NCBI RefSeq assembly: GCF_025244905.1 | Contig: NZ_CP104285.1 | Span: forward strand, 3,906,001-3,970,000 | Length of the DNA stretch: 64,000 nt | Direction of reading: 5' to 3' | Source: Enterobacter mori | GTDB lineage: Bacteria; Pseudomonadota; Gammaproteobacteria; Enterobacterales; Enterobacteriaceae | Part shown: positions 37,317-47,121 of the stretch, piece after piece | How positions within the stretch are numbered: position 1 is the first letter of the stretch | Layout of the letters: every line of letters starts with the position of its first letter | Notes under the pieces: generated by a model | Told to the model about the DNA's origin: nothing | Database searches by the model: none | The model's input: only the letters and a program-made list of their open reading frames with translations | Made by a program: the position numbers and the translations under genes

Positions 37317-38192
37317 TTAACCACTTTTCTTCCCCGGCTTTAATCCACGATGTAACTCGTTGATGCGCTTTATCGACTTAATGGTGCGCTGCGGCTCGGT
37401 AGAGGCGACGGATAAAATAATCATCTCCAGACACAGCAGCACCGTGCCGTGCAGCGGGATTTTGCCCTTCTCACCGCCGCGCGGGACGTGGATCACCACG
37501 CTGGCCTCTTTGCTGAAGCGCGAGTCCGTGGCATTCGTCAGCAAAAGGGTCGGAATGCCGAGACGTTTCGCCTCGCGCAGCGTGGTCTGTCCTTCCCGGT
37601 GCGCGGATTTCTGCGCCATCATGATCAGCACGTCGCCGCGCTGAAGCGCTATAAGCTGTTCGGCAAGCCCTATCCCGGTGCGGTTGAGCGGGATCGCGGG
37701 AAGTCCCATGCGGCTGAACAACCTGGCGGTGTAATCGGCCAGAATACCGGATGCGCCAATGCCAAAAATAGCGACCTGCCTTGCCTGTGCCAGCAGCGAC
37801 ACGGCCTGCGCCATCGCATAGCGGTTGTGTGGTTCAGACAGCACCTCGCAGGTGTGCCGATGCCCTTCCAGCACGAAATCAATGCTCGTATTCACATCGC
37901 TGGTCAGCGTATTCACCGTGGTAGACATTTTCTCGCTGGAGGTCACCACGGGGCCGAACCACTGCTCAAGCGTCTGCTTCAGATCGCGCAATCCGGCAAA
38001 ACCGAGCGCCTGGATAGCGCGAACGACGGTAGCATCCGAGGTATTAAGCAGCGTCGCGATCTCCATCGCCGTCTGCTCCATGACCGTTTCCCGGTTCTCA
38101 TTGATATAGCGCGCCACCAGCAGCAGCCGCGGCGTGAGCTGGTTCGCCCGGGAACGGAAGCGGTCACCGTAGACATCGACTTTGCGGATCAC
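37317..38192 (-). CDS. MurR/RpiR-family transcriptional regulator (HTH + SIS domain)
   Basis: A 291-residue regulator with an N-terminal RpiR helix-turn-helix domain (about 15-85, TAMEIATLLNTSDATVVRAI) and a sugar isomerase (SIS) domain (about 125-255, VAIFGIGASGILADYTARLF), which in relatives binds phosphosugars. It overlaps the siderophore-binding-protein gene by four bases (ATGA) and is the last gene of the five-gene iron ABC operon. That is an unusual setting, since RpiR proteins normally control sugar pathways. It may regulate its own operon and the divergent receptor. Confidence 0.9.
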   Translation of the reverse strand: MIRKVDVYGDRFRSRANQLTPRLLLVARYINENRETVMEQTAMEIATLLNTSDATVVRAIQALGFAGLRDLKQTLEQWFGPVVTSSEKMSTTVNTLTSDVNTSIDFVLEGHRHTCEVLSEPHNRYAMAQAVSLLAQARQVAIFGIGASGILADYTARLFSRMGLPAIPLNRTGIGLAEQLIALQRGDVLIMMAQKSAHREGQTTLREAKRLGIPTLLLTNATDSRFSKEASVVIHVPRGGEKGKIPLHGTVLLCLEMIILSVASTEPQRTIKSIKRINELHRGLKPGKKSG

Positions 38193-39139
38193 CGTGACGC
38201 CTCCGGTAGCGGACGCCCCGCAATTTGCGACTGCACCTGTGCGGCCATCAGGCCTAACGAGGCGAACGAGTTCGAGATGGCCTCCTCGCGGGAGATGAGC
38301 ACGTAATGCCCGGTGCGGCAGGCGTTAAGGAACTGACACCAGCCCGGCATCACCGCGTCCATCGCCGCCAGCTCGTCCTGCGGCTTGCCGCCGGTATCGC
38401 CGCGCCAGGTGGCGAAAACGAAATCGGCATCCAGCTCAGGCAGGCGCTCGGCGCTGACGTCGATACGCCCACCGTCCGGGATGCTCTCAATCAGCGGTGG
38501 GAACTTGAATCCTGCATCGCGCAGCACGCGTCCAAGCGAGTGGTAGCTGTGCATGGCGTTGATTTTTCCCTGATTGGCCTGAATCACCGACACGGTTAAC
38601 GTGCGGGTATCGACAGTCGCTTTCAGAGCCTTGATTTGCTCCTGATAGCGACGCTCCAGAATCTTCAGCCGCGCCTGCGTACCGGTGAGCTGCGCCAGCT
38701 TGCGGTAGATTTCGGGCGCACCGCCGTCGAGGTGATCGATGCTCACCGTCGGGGCTATTTTTTCCAGCTGTTCTACCGGCGTGTTGCGGGTCGGCTCGGT
38801 GATGATCAGGTCCGGCTTCGCGGCGGCGATGGCTTCAATGTCGATATCCGCAGTGCCAATAAATTTGATGTCGGAATTATCAAAATCGACGCCGGTTAAC
38901 ATGCCGCTGGAACGCAGAAAATGGCTGCCGTCCGGTCGGGTGCGGCCATGGCTGGCAACCGGGGGCACCCCAAGCTCAATCAGCGGGATGGTGATATCCA
39001 AATCATGCAACGAGACGATCCGCTTCGGATGCACCGGCACCACCACGTTGCGGTTCAGGTCATCTGTAAACGTCTGCGTCGGTTCCGCCGCACTCGCCAC
39101 AAACCCTACCAGCAACAGCATTGTCAAAAGTACGCGCAT
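38189..39139 (-). CDS. iron-siderophore ABC transporter periplasmic binding protein
   Basis: A 316-residue periplasmic protein of the FhuD/FecB/BtuF class (TroA-like fold). The Sec signal is MRVLLTMLLLVGFVASAAEP, with no lipobox. The N-terminal lobe motif KRIVSLHDLDITIPLIELGV and the region PDLIITEPTRNTPVEQLEKI are typical. I chose the ATG at 39139 because GGGAG lies five bases upstream; an in-frame start at 39202 lies inside the permease gene and would spoil the signal peptide. It delivers the ferric siderophore to the two FecCD permeases encoded upstream. Confidence 0.92.
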   Translation of the reverse strand: MRVLLTMLLLVGFVASAAEPTQTFTDDLNRNVVVPVHPKRIVSLHDLDITIPLIELGVPPVASHGRTRPDGSHFLRSSGMLTGVDFDNSDIKFIGTADIDIEAIAAAKPDLIITEPTRNTPVEQLEKIAPTVSIDHLDGGAPEIYRKLAQLTGTQARLKILERRYQEQIKALKATVDTRTLTVSVIQANQGKINAMHSYHSLGRVLRDAGFKFPPLIESIPDGGRIDVSAERLPELDADFVFATWRGDTGGKPQDELAAMDAVMPGWCQFLNACRTGHYVLISREEAISNSFASLGLMAAQVQSQIAGRPLPEASR

Positions 39140-39149
39140 CACACTCCCT

Positions 39150-40190
39150 CTAAAATCGGTCCCGACGCTGCCAGAGCAGCAGCAGGAAAAACGGTCCGCC
39201 AATCAGTGAAATCACAATCCCCGCCGGCAGCTGTAGCGGCAAAAATGCCAGACGCCCGACGTTATCCGCCACCAGCACCAGCAGCGCGCCCAGCACGGCG
39301 CTTCCCGTCAGCAATGCTGTTTGCCCACCACGCAGCAGCAGGCGCGCCATATGCGGGGCGATCAGCCCCACGAACCCCATACTTCCCACGCAGGAGACGC
39401 AGGCCGCCGTCAGCACCACCGGGGCGAGAACCCGCAACAGCGCCAGCCGGGTTATGCGTACGCCAAGGCCCGCTGCGGCCTGATTGCCGAGCAACGCCAC
39501 GTCCGCAGCCCGCGCGGTAAAGAGCAGCAGCGCAAACGCGGGGGCAGCCCAGAGCGCGGCCAGCCCCACCAGCGTCCAGTTTGCCGCATGCAGGCTTCCC
39601 GCCAGCCACAGCATCGCGGTCTGCACGTCGCGCACGTCCGCGGTGGTCATAAAAACGCCCATTGCAGCGGCAAACGCCCATGACACGCCGATACCCGTCA
39701 GGATGAATCGCGGACGGGCAATATCGCGGGCCAGCGCCACCACCAGCAGCGCGGTCAGCAGCCCACCGGCCATGCCAACCAGCGGTCGCCAGTACAGGCC
39801 GAGCGCCGGGAACTGAAAAATCAGCAACAGCACCGCCGCGCTACAGCCCTCTTTCACGCCGATAAGCCCGGGGTCAGCAAGGCCATTGCGGGTGATGGAC
39901 TGCATCGCCGCCCCCGCCATACCGAGCATCGCGCCGCACAGCACCGCCATCAGCAGGCGCGGCAGACGGATATCCATCACGATGTAATGCGTCTCTGCTT
40001 CCAGCGTCTGCGGATAAAACAGCGCGCGCCCGATGGCAGAGGCAGGAATAGGCAGCGAGCCGTGCGTCAGACCAAAACTGAGCAGCAACACGGCTACCAG
40101 TGATAACAATGCCAGACATGCCAGCGCTTTTGGACGAACCAGCGCCGAAAGGGAGCCGACGCGTAGCGCACGCAGTCCCGCCCGGCTCAT
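39150..40190 (-). CDS. iron-siderophore ABC transporter permease (FecCD family)
   Basis: A 346-residue inner-membrane permease with about ten membrane helices. Diagnostic FecCD stretches are DIRLPRLLMAVLCGAMLGMA, GAAMQSITRNGLADPGLIGV and GFVGLIAPHMARLLL. The start overlaps the preceding permease stop (ATGA at 40190-40187), so the two subunits are coupled and probably form a heterodimeric pore. Confidence 0.94.
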   Translation of the reverse strand: MSRAGLRALRVGSLSALVRPKALACLALLSLVAVLLLSFGLTHGSLPIPASAIGRALFYPQTLEAETHYIVMDIRLPRLLMAVLCGAMLGMAGAAMQSITRNGLADPGLIGVKEGCSAAVLLLIFQFPALGLYWRPLVGMAGGLLTALLVVALARDIARPRFILTGIGVSWAFAAAMGVFMTTADVRDVQTAMLWLAGSLHAANWTLVGLAALWAAPAFALLLFTARAADVALLGNQAAAGLGVRITRLALLRVLAPVVLTAACVSCVGSMGFVGLIAPHMARLLLRGGQTALLTGSAVLGALLVLVADNVGRLAFLPLQLPAGIVISLIGGPFFLLLLWQRRDRF

Positions 40191-41170
40191 TTGAACATCC
40201 TCGACGCCAGGAAGATAAAGACGGGCGCGCCGACCAGCGCGGTCATGACGCCGGTTGCCAGCTCATACGGCGTAAACAGCGTGCGGGCGGCGATATCCGC
40301 CAGCAGGAGAACCAGTGCCCCACACAGGGCCGAAAGCGGCACCGTTGCACGAATGTCCACCGTCACCAGGCGGCGGATCAGCTGTGGCACCACAAGGCCG
40401 ATAAAACCAATCGGTCCGGCGATGGAGACCGCCGCGCCGCAGAGTAGTGCAATCGCCAGCAGTGCGAACAGGCGCGTCTTCAGCAATGAGACGCCAAGCC
40501 CCTGCGCCATTCTGTCACCCAGCGCCAGCATGTTGAGCGAGGGCGAGAGCCACAGCGCCAGCGTAAAGCCAACGACAGCAACCCCTGCGGCACTCCCTAT
40601 CGTCCCGGCGCTGAGCCCCGCTAAATCTCCCGCCAGCCAGGTGCGCATGGCGAGCAGCGTCTGTTCATCAAGGATTAATATCGCAGCAGTCACCGATGAG
40701 GCAAATGCCGACATCGCCACGCCGCACAGCGTGACTTTCATCGGCGTAAGCCCGGTGCGACCGGACGAGGAGAACGTCAGCACCAGCAGAAAAAGCGCCG
40801 CGGCACCGACGGCAGCAATCAGCGGGCGACCAAACGGCAGCGACAGCCCAAGCGCGCTGGCGATCACCACCGCCAGCGCCGCCCCGGCATTCAGCCCCAG
40901 GATATGCGGTTCGCCGAGCGGGTTGCGGATCACCGACTGCAGCAGCACGCCCGCCACGCCGAGCGCGGCGCCTGTCACCATTGCAGCGAAGAGACGCAGC
41001 AGTCTGAGCCTGATAATCACGTTATGGTCGAAATTGCGCGGATCGAAATGGAAGAATGCATCCACTACCGTCCGGGGAGCGATAAAGCGCGCCCCGATGC
41101 CCAGATGCGCAATCGCGCCCATCGCCAGCAGCAATGTGAATACAAGGAATGCCAGAGAAGCGCGCATCAT
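40187..41170 (-). CDS. iron-siderophore ABC transporter permease (FecCD family)
   Basis: A 327-residue FecCD-type permease. Motifs are LRLLRLFAAMVTGAALGVAG, QSVIRNPLGEPHILGLNAGA and GFIGLVVPQLIRRLV. It overlaps both neighbours by ATGA: the ATPase stop at its start and the second permease start at its stop. It pairs with the other permease to move ferric siderophore across the inner membrane. Confidence 0.94.
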   Translation of the reverse strand: MMRASLAFLVFTLLLAMGAIAHLGIGARFIAPRTVVDAFFHFDPRNFDHNVIIRLRLLRLFAAMVTGAALGVAGVLLQSVIRNPLGEPHILGLNAGAALAVVIASALGLSLPFGRPLIAAVGAAALFLLVLTFSSSGRTGLTPMKVTLCGVAMSAFASSVTAAILILDEQTLLAMRTWLAGDLAGLSAGTIGSAAGVAVVGFTLALWLSPSLNMLALGDRMAQGLGVSLLKTRLFALLAIALLCGAAVSIAGPIGFIGLVVPQLIRRLVTVDIRATVPLSALCGALVLLLADIAARTLFTPYELATGVMTALVGAPVFIFLASRMFK

Positions 41171-41979
41171 GGTTGTTCAGCGACCTTTCGAAACGGCATA
41201 AAGAACGGCTTTCCGGTTAGCGGGTTAACGGACATATGTACGTCGACGTCAAACACCGTTTTGATCAGCGACGGCGTGCAGGTGTCGCCTTCATGTAATA
41301 CGCCCTCGACTTTGCCCTGGCGTAAAAAGACCAGCGAATCGCCGTAGTTCACGGCGAAGTTGAGATCGTGCAGCACCACTACCACTGTGCGCCCGTGCTG
41401 GCGCGTCAGGGTGTGCAGCAACTCCAGGATCTCAACCTGGTAACGAAGGTCGAGATACGTCGTGGGTTCATCCAGCAGGATATACGGCGTTTGCTGCGCC
41501 AGCGCCATGGCGATCCAGCAGCGTTGACGCTGACCGCCGGACAGGCTTTCAACCGGCAGATGAGCAAACCCTGCCGTTCCGGTCAGGCGTAATGCCTCCT
41601 CCACCGCCAGCTCATCTTCATCACTCCACTGACGCATAAAGTTCTGCCAGGGAAAGCGCCCGCGCGAAACCAGTTCAAAGACGGTTAACCCCTCCGGCAA
41701 CAGCGGAGACTGCGGCAAAATGCCAAGCTGACGGGCGACCGCTTTGGTCGGCTGTTCATGAATGGCTTTGCCATCCAGCACGACGCTGCCGCCAAGCGGT
41801 TGTAGCAGGCGTGCGATGGTGCTCAACAGCGTGGATTTGCCACAGCCGTTCGCTCCCACCAGAACGGTCATCTTCTGTTGCGGGATCGCGAGGGAGATAT
41901 CATCAACGATGATTTTTTTGTGATAACCCGCAGAAAGATTCTCCAGAACCAGTCCCGGTTTTGTCGTGTTATGCGCCAC
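41167..41979 (-). CDS. iron-siderophore ABC transporter ATP-binding protein (FepC/FhuC-like)
   Basis: A cytoplasmic ATPase of about 270 residues with Walker A (VGANGCGKST), ABC signature (LSGGQRQRC) and Walker B (YILLDEPTTYLDL), plus the H-loop (VVVVLHDLNFAVNYGD). There is no in-frame ATG before the conserved N-terminus. I chose the GTG at 41979, while a TTG at 42006 is also possible; neither has a strong ribosome site. It is first in the minus-strand iron operon, with a Fur-like box at 42012-42030. It energises the two FecCD permeases. Confidence 0.9.
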   Translation of the reverse strand: MAHNTTKPGLVLENLSAGYHKKIIVDDISLAIPQQKMTVLVGANGCGKSTLLSTIARLLQPLGGSVVLDGKAIHEQPTKAVARQLGILPQSPLLPEGLTVFELVSRGRFPWQNFMRQWSDEDELAVEEALRLTGTAGFAHLPVESLSGGQRQRCWIAMALAQQTPYILLDEPTTYLDLRYQVEILELLHTLTRQHGRTVVVVLHDLNFAVNYGDSLVFLRQGKVEGVLHEGDTCTPSLIKTVFDVDVHMSVNPLTGKPFFMPFRKVAEQP

Positions 41980-42011
41980 GTGAATGCCAACGTAATGAAA
42001 AACCAATAAAT

Positions 42012-42030
42012 AAAAATAAAAATCATTCTC
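42012..42030. promoter_or_regulatory. Fur-like box upstream of the iron ABC operon
   Basis: AAAAATAAAAATCATTCTC matches the Fur consensus at 14 of 19 positions, the right half (AATCATTCTC) best. It lies just upstream of the ATPase start. Confidence 0.62.
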
Positions 42031-42053
42031 TTTTGAGAAGTTTGCCGCTGCGC

Positions 42054-42232
42054 AATGTAGTAGTCAAGTGAATAAAACCCCTGAAAGAACCAGGGGTGCT
42101 CGCCACAGACCACGCAAAATTAAATTAATAAATATCATTTTAATTCAATCAATTAAAAGCAAATCACTGAGATTTTAACGGTATAAAAATCACTGTAGCC
42201 CTTTTTTTACTTTTTCCATTTACTACTACATT
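42054..42232. promoter_or_regulatory. divergent control region with an 11-bp inverted pair
   Basis: This is most of the gene-free stretch 41980-42362 between the iron ABC operon and the TonB-dependent receptor. AATGTAGTAGT (42054-42064) is matched by its exact complement ACTACTACATT (42222-42232), so each divergent gene has the same element in the same orientation upstream. Part of the left arm also forms TTGACT, a good -35 hexamer for the ABC operon. Operator or shared promoter element are both possible. Confidence 0.55.
42072..42097 (-). terminator. orphan intrinsic terminator in the iron divergent region
   Basis: On the minus strand ACCCCTG, a 7-base loop and CAGGGGT are followed by TTTATT. 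No recognised gene lies upstream of it on that strand, so it would end a short leftward transcript begun between about 42100 and 42240. Confidence 0.55.
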
Positions 42233-42241
42233 TCCGCATGA

Positions 42242-42260
42242 TTGAATGATTCTCAATTAC
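42242..42260. promoter_or_regulatory. Fur-like box upstream of the TonB-dependent receptor
   Basis: An imperfect palindrome around ATTGAATGATTCTCAAT matches the Fur consensus at about 11 of 19 positions, roughly 100 bases before the chosen receptor start. Confidence 0.48.
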
Positions 42261-42362
42261 AAGTTCGATGCCATTCAGGCTAACGAACAGACCGTAAGGG
42301 CAATGATTCACACATTTTTCCGCGAAGATGGTTTCGCCGGATATTCTGGGATAACAGATGTA

Positions 42363-44492
42363 ATGGCTAAGTTCACACCTTCATTCTCTGGGGTAAAAGG
42401 GCGCGCGCTCTTTTCTCTGTTGTTTATGGCACCTTTGGTACACGCAGCGGCAAACGATGGCGAGACCCTGACCGTTACCGCCGATCCGAATGCTACCCTC
42501 GACGCCACCAGCGGCTATCAGCCCCTGAACACCTCCACCGCCACGCTGACCAACATGCCGATGCTGGACATCCCGCAGGTGGTCAATACCGTCAGCGATA
42601 AAGTGCTGGAAGACCAAAACGCGACCACGCTCGACGAAGCGCTGTATAACGTCAGCAACGTGGTGCAGACCAACACCCTGGGCGGCACGCAGGATGCCTT
42701 CGTGCGCCGTGGTTTTGGCGCGAACCGTGATGGCTCGATCATGACCAACGGCCTGCGCACCGTGCTGCCGCGCAGCTTTAACGCCTCAACCGAACGCGTG
42801 GAGGTGCTGAAAGGCCCGGCGTCGACCCTGTATGGGATTCTCGACCCCGGCGGCCTGATTAACGTCGTCACCAAACGCCCGGAGAAAACCTTCGGCGGCT
42901 CGATTTCTGCCACCTCGACCAGCTTTGGCGGCGGCACCGGACAGATCGATGTTACCGGCCCGATTGACGGCACGCGTCTGGCGTATCGCCTGACGGGGGA
43001 ATATCAGGACGAAGATTACTGGCGTAATTTCGGCACCGAACGCAGCACCTTTATCGCCCCGTCACTCACCTGGTTTGGCGATGACGCCACCGTGACCGTG
43101 CTCTATTCGCATCGCGACTATAAAACGCCGTTCGATCGCGGAACGATCTTCGATCTCAACACCAAAAAGGCCGTCGACGTCGATCGCAAAACCCGCTTCG
43201 ATGAGCCGTTTAACGTGACCGACGGGCACTCCGATCTCGCTCAACTCAACGCGGAGTATCGCCTTAACAGCGAGTGGACCGCAAAATTCGACTACAGCTA
43301 CAGCCAGGATAAGTACAGCGATAATCAGGCGCGCGTGATGGCCTACGATTCGACAACCGGCAACCTGACCCGCCGCGTGGATGCCACCCAGGGCTCGACC
43401 CAGCGGATGCATACGACACGGGCGGATCTGCAGGGGAACGTGGATATCGCCGGTTTCTACAACGAGATCCTGACCGGCGTGTCGTATGAGAATTACGATC
43501 TGCTGCGCACGGATATGATTCGCTGTAAGAACGTCAAAGGTTTCAATATCTACAATCCGACGTATGGCAATCTCGACAAGTGCACCACCGTCTCGGCGTC
43601 CGACAGCGACCAGACCATTAAGCAGGAGAGCTACTCCGCCTACGCGCAGGACGCGCTGTACCTGACCGATAAATGGATCGCCGTCGCCGGACTGCGCTAC
43701 CAGTATTACACCCAGTACGCGGGGAAAGGCCGTCCGTTTAACGTGAATACCGACAGCCGCGACGACCAGTGGACGCCTAAACTGGGGCTGGTGTACAAGC
43801 TCACTCCGGCAGTCTCGCTGTTTGCCAACTATTCCCAGACGTTTATGCCGCAGTCATCGATTGCGAGCTACATTGGCGACCTGCCGCCAGAAACGTCGAA
43901 TGCGTATGAAATCGGCGCTAAATTTGACCTGTTCGACGGTATTACCGCCAATATTGCGCTTTTTGATATTCACAAGCGCAACGTGCTGTACACCGAAAGC
44001 GTGGGTGATGAAACCATCGCCAAAACCGCGGGCCGCGTGCGCTCGCAGGGCGTGGAAGTGGATCTTGCGGGGTCGCTGACTGAGAACACCAACATTATTG
44101 CCAGCTACGGCTATACCGACGCGAAGGTGCTGGAAGACCCGGACTATGCGGGCAAACCGCTGCCGAACGTGCCGCGCCATACCGGCTCCCTGTTCCTTAC
44201 GTACGATATTCATAACGTCATAGGCGGGAATACGCTGACGCTGGGCGGCGGCGGGCACGGCGTGAGCCGTCGTTCGGCGACCAACGGCGCGGATTATTAT
44301 CTGCCGGGTTATTTCGTGGCGGATGCGTTTGCGGCGTATAAGATGAAGCTACAGTATCCGGTGACGCTGCAGGTAAACGTGAAAAACCTGTTTGATAAGA
44401 CCTACTACACATCGTCCATTGCGACCAACAACCTGGGTAACCAGATTGGCGATCCGCGCGAAGTGCAGTTTACGGTGAAGATGGAGTTTTGA
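42363..44492 (+). CDS. TonB-dependent ferric siderophore receptor
   Basis: A 709-residue outer-membrane receptor. I chose the ATG at 42363 because it opens a Sec signal peptide (GVKGRALFSLLFMAPLVHA). In-frame ATGs at 42246 and 42303 would add non-signal sequence, and the first lies in a Fur-like box. The TonB box is near ETLTVTA; the plug domain has VVNTVSDKVLEDQNATTLDE and VEVLKGPASTLYGILDPGG; the 22-strand barrel ends in Phe (VQFTVKMEF). It resembles the FhuA/FcuA hydroxamate-receptor group, but the ligand is not certain. It is divergent from, and presumably serves, the adjacent ABC importer. Confidence 0.92.
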   Translation: MAKFTPSFSGVKGRALFSLLFMAPLVHAAANDGETLTVTADPNATLDATSGYQPLNTSTATLTNMPMLDIPQVVNTVSDKVLEDQNATTLDEALYNVSNVVQTNTLGGTQDAFVRRGFGANRDGSIMTNGLRTVLPRSFNASTERVEVLKGPASTLYGILDPGGLINVVTKRPEKTFGGSISATSTSFGGGTGQIDVTGPIDGTRLAYRLTGEYQDEDYWRNFGTERSTFIAPSLTWFGDDATVTVLYSHRDYKTPFDRGTIFDLNTKKAVDVDRKTRFDEPFNVTDGHSDLAQLNAEYRLNSEWTAKFDYSYSQDKYSDNQARVMAYDSTTGNLTRRVDATQGSTQRMHTTRADLQGNVDIAGFYNEILTGVSYENYDLLRTDMIRCKNVKGFNIYNPTYGNLDKCTTVSASDSDQTIKQESYSAYAQDALYLTDKWIAVAGLRYQYYTQYAGKGRPFNVNTDSRDDQWTPKLGLVYKLTPAVSLFANYSQTFMPQSSIASYIGDLPPETSNAYEIGAKFDLFDGITANIALFDIHKRNVLYTESVGDETIAKTAGRVRSQGVEVDLAGSLTENTNIIASYGYTDAKVLEDPDYAGKPLPNVPRHTGSLFLTYDIHNVIGGNTLTLGGGGHGVSRRSATNGADYYLPGYFVADAFAAYKMKLQYPVTLQVNVKNLFDKTYYTSSIATNNLGNQIGDPREVQFTVKMEF

Positions 44493-44509
44493 TGTCAGTG
44501 CGGGGTGTT

Positions 44510-44547
44510 CCCCTCACCCTAACCCTCTCCCCAAAGGGGCGAGGGGA
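44510..44547. repeat. C-rich palindromic repeat (half copy) after the receptor gene
   Basis: CCCCTCACCCTAACCCTCTC begins this copy, which shares its first 23 bases with 10062-10084 and folds with GGGGCGAGGGG. It is directly followed by a REP unit. Confidence 0.78.
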
Positions 44548-44553
44548 TCGATC

Positions 44554-44583
44554 GTAGGCCCGGTAAGCGCAGCGCCACCGGGC
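44554..44583. repeat. REP element (single unit) before parE terminator
   Basis: One GTAGGCCCGGTAAGCG...CACCGGGC unit between the receptor gene and parE, three bases before the shared terminator hairpin. Confidence 0.82.
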
Positions 44584-44586
44584 AAA

Positions 44587-44613
44587 AAAAAGCCCTGCAT
44601 CGCAGGGCTTTTT
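44587..44613. terminator. bidirectional terminator between receptor gene and parE
   Basis: AAGCCCTGC and GCAGGGCTT form a 9-bp stem with a 3-base loop, with A- and T-tracts on both sides. It serves the convergent receptor and parE genes. Confidence 0.85.
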
Positions 44614-44618
44614 CAGCA

Positions 44619-46514
<1,896 letters not shown>

Positions 46515-46539
46515 TTAAACTAGCAATTCGCATTGATTG

Positions 46540-47121
46540 TCAGTGGCTGTGCAGTCCAAGAAAATCGACAATCTGGGTGAAATGATCCTCAAAGCCCGTG
46601 AAAGCATGGTTTCCGCCCTCTTCTATCGTCTGGCGGCAGGATGCGTAATACGCCACTGCCTGGCGGTAATCCAGCACTTCATCACCCGTCTGCTGCAGCA
46701 GCCAGATGAGATCCGGCGCTTCAAGCGGGTCGACCTGCATAACTTTGAGATCGTAAATATGGCGTGACTCTAGCACATATTGTTGGCCGGTGTAGGGGTT
46801 CTCGTTTTCGCCAAGAAAGTCCCTCAGCAGCTCAAATGGCCGTACCGCCGGGTTAACTACCACTGCGGGCAGCATAAAGCATTGCGACAGCCAGGTGGCG
46901 TAATATCCTCCCAGCGATGAACCGACCACGCCAAAGGATTCGCCACCGTGTTCGAGGACAATCGATTCCAGCATCTCCGCCGCTTCCGCAGGGTATGGCG
47001 GCAGTTGCGGGACGATCATTTCAACGTGCGGATGATGCTCGCTCAGCCAGTGGCGAAACTGCGTCGCTTTCGCGGAGCGCGGCGAGCTGTTGAACCCGTG
47101 AAGATAGAGAAGCGTAGACAT
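46540..47121 (-). CDS. yqiA: esterase YqiA (alpha/beta hydrolase)
   Basis: A 193-residue cytoplasmic esterase. In E. coli it cleaves palmitoyl-CoA and nitrophenyl esters. The nucleophile elbow is [11 protein letters not shown], the N-terminal [10 protein letters not shown] holds the oxyanion region, and the C-terminal His lies in [13 protein letters not shown]. The start at 47121 overlaps the cpdA stop by one base (TGATG), so the genes are coupled. Sequence further upstream in frame lies within cpdA. Confidence 0.94.
   Translation of the reverse strand: MSTLLYLHGFNSSPRSAKATQFRHWLSEHHPHVEMIVPQLPPYPAEAAEMLESIVLEHGGESFGVVGSSLGGYYATWLSQCFMLPAVVVNPAVRPFELLRDFLGENENPYTGQQYVLESRHIYDLKVMQVDPLEAPDLIWLLQQTGDEVLDYRQAVAYYASCRQTIEEGGNHAFTGFEDHFTQIVDFLGLHSH

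Noticed and set aside
41868..42113. An 81-codon frame covering the orphan terminator in the iron divergent region
   Set aside because: It overlaps the ATPase gene in another frame, has no ribosome site and resembles no protein; the hairpin is better explained as a terminator.
42246..42362. A longer start for the TonB-dependent receptor at 42246
   Set aside because: The added 39 residues are not signal-like and overlap a Fur-like box; the signal peptide begins after 42363.
31315..44618. Genomic island with integrase and attachment sites
   Set aside because: No integrase, transposase, tRNA gene or flanking direct repeats were found at the borders; only REP and C-rich repeats lie there.
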